Origin: Basidiobolus meristosporus CBS 931.73
Taxonomy: Eukaryota > Basidiobolomycota > Basidiobolomycetes > Basidiobolales > Basidiobolaceae
Assembly: GCA_002104905.1 (NCBI GenBank)
Contig: MCFE01000545.1
Location: forward strand, 1-60,027
Direction of reading: 5' to 3'
Length of the DNA stretch: 60,027 bases
The notes beneath the pieces were generated by a model. The model was not told the origin of the DNA, ran no database searches, and worked only from the letters and a program-made list of their open reading frames with translations. A program made the position numbers and the translations under genes. Shown here piece by piece: positions 59,856 through 60,027 of this stretch (position 1 is the first letter of the stretch; each line of letters begins with the position of its first letter).

Positions 59856-60027
59856 GGGTTAGGGTTAGGGTTAGGGTTAGGGTTAGGGTTAGGGTAGGGT
59901 TAGGGTTAGGGTTAGGGTTAGGTTAGGGTTAGGGTTAGGGTTAGGGTTAGGGTTAGGGTTAGGGTTAGGGTTAGGGTTAGGGTTAGGGTTAGGGTTAGGG
60001 TTAGGGTTAGGGTTAGGGTTAGGTTAG
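59856..60027 (+). repeat. Telomere, (TTAGGG)n
   Basis: About 28 TTAGGG units with three or four single-base deletions (TAGGG, TTAGG). The G-rich strand runs toward the right edge, so this is a true right chromosome end or its immediate start. Confidence 0.97.

Overview
The window is a fungal chromosome end. Genes are compact and carry short introns (about 30-75 nt) with GT/AG borders and branch sites such as GCTAAC. Fungal wall genes are present (Chs7-type chitin synthase chaperone, CRH-type GH16 with a chitin-binding domain), and the right edge runs into (TTAGGG)n. Several genes are typical of animals and early-diverging fungi rather than yeasts (SMG8, UBE2T-like E2, YEATS2-like, ANKRD54-like, PEX26-like). 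I infer an early-diverging filamentous fungus, possibly Zoopagomycota/Basidiobolus-like, but the species cannot be fixed from sequence alone.

Positions 1-39,080 form a gene-dense housekeeping block on both strands: a gene tail at 3-77, SMG8, an RPD3-class histone deacetylase, a UBE2T-like E2, an ankyrin protein, a PHD-finger protein, ribosomal protein S13, a DEAD-box helicase, a PEX26-like tail-anchored protein, signal peptidase subunit SPC2, a CRH glycosidase, kinase-only PFK-2, two divergent paralogous small proteins, an AVT-type amino-acid transporter, a zinc-finger basic/acidic protein, guanylate kinase, Chs7, ESCRT-III Vps2, a YEATS2-like protein, KGD2 and a maltose-type O-acetyltransferase. 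Most gene models required joining several exons, so internal splice sites are estimates unless stated.

Positions 39,080-49,400 are accessory and duplicated. An A-T-TE NRPS-like synthetase faces an inverted, internally deleted copy of itself across a palindrome. It is followed by a family of small secreted cysteine-rich peptides: one intact copy, two copies with one in-frame TGA each, and two degraded remnants.

Positions 49,400-60,027 are a telomere-associated array of non-LTR retrotransposon pieces, all on the minus strand with 3' ends toward the centromere. The 3' ends abut telomere-like G-rich repeats, and most share a hairpin followed by a C tract (read on the element strand). The array decays from the telomere inward and ends in about 170 bp of TTAGGG. 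It resembles chromosome ends extended by serial retrotransposon attachment and is the most interesting system in the window.
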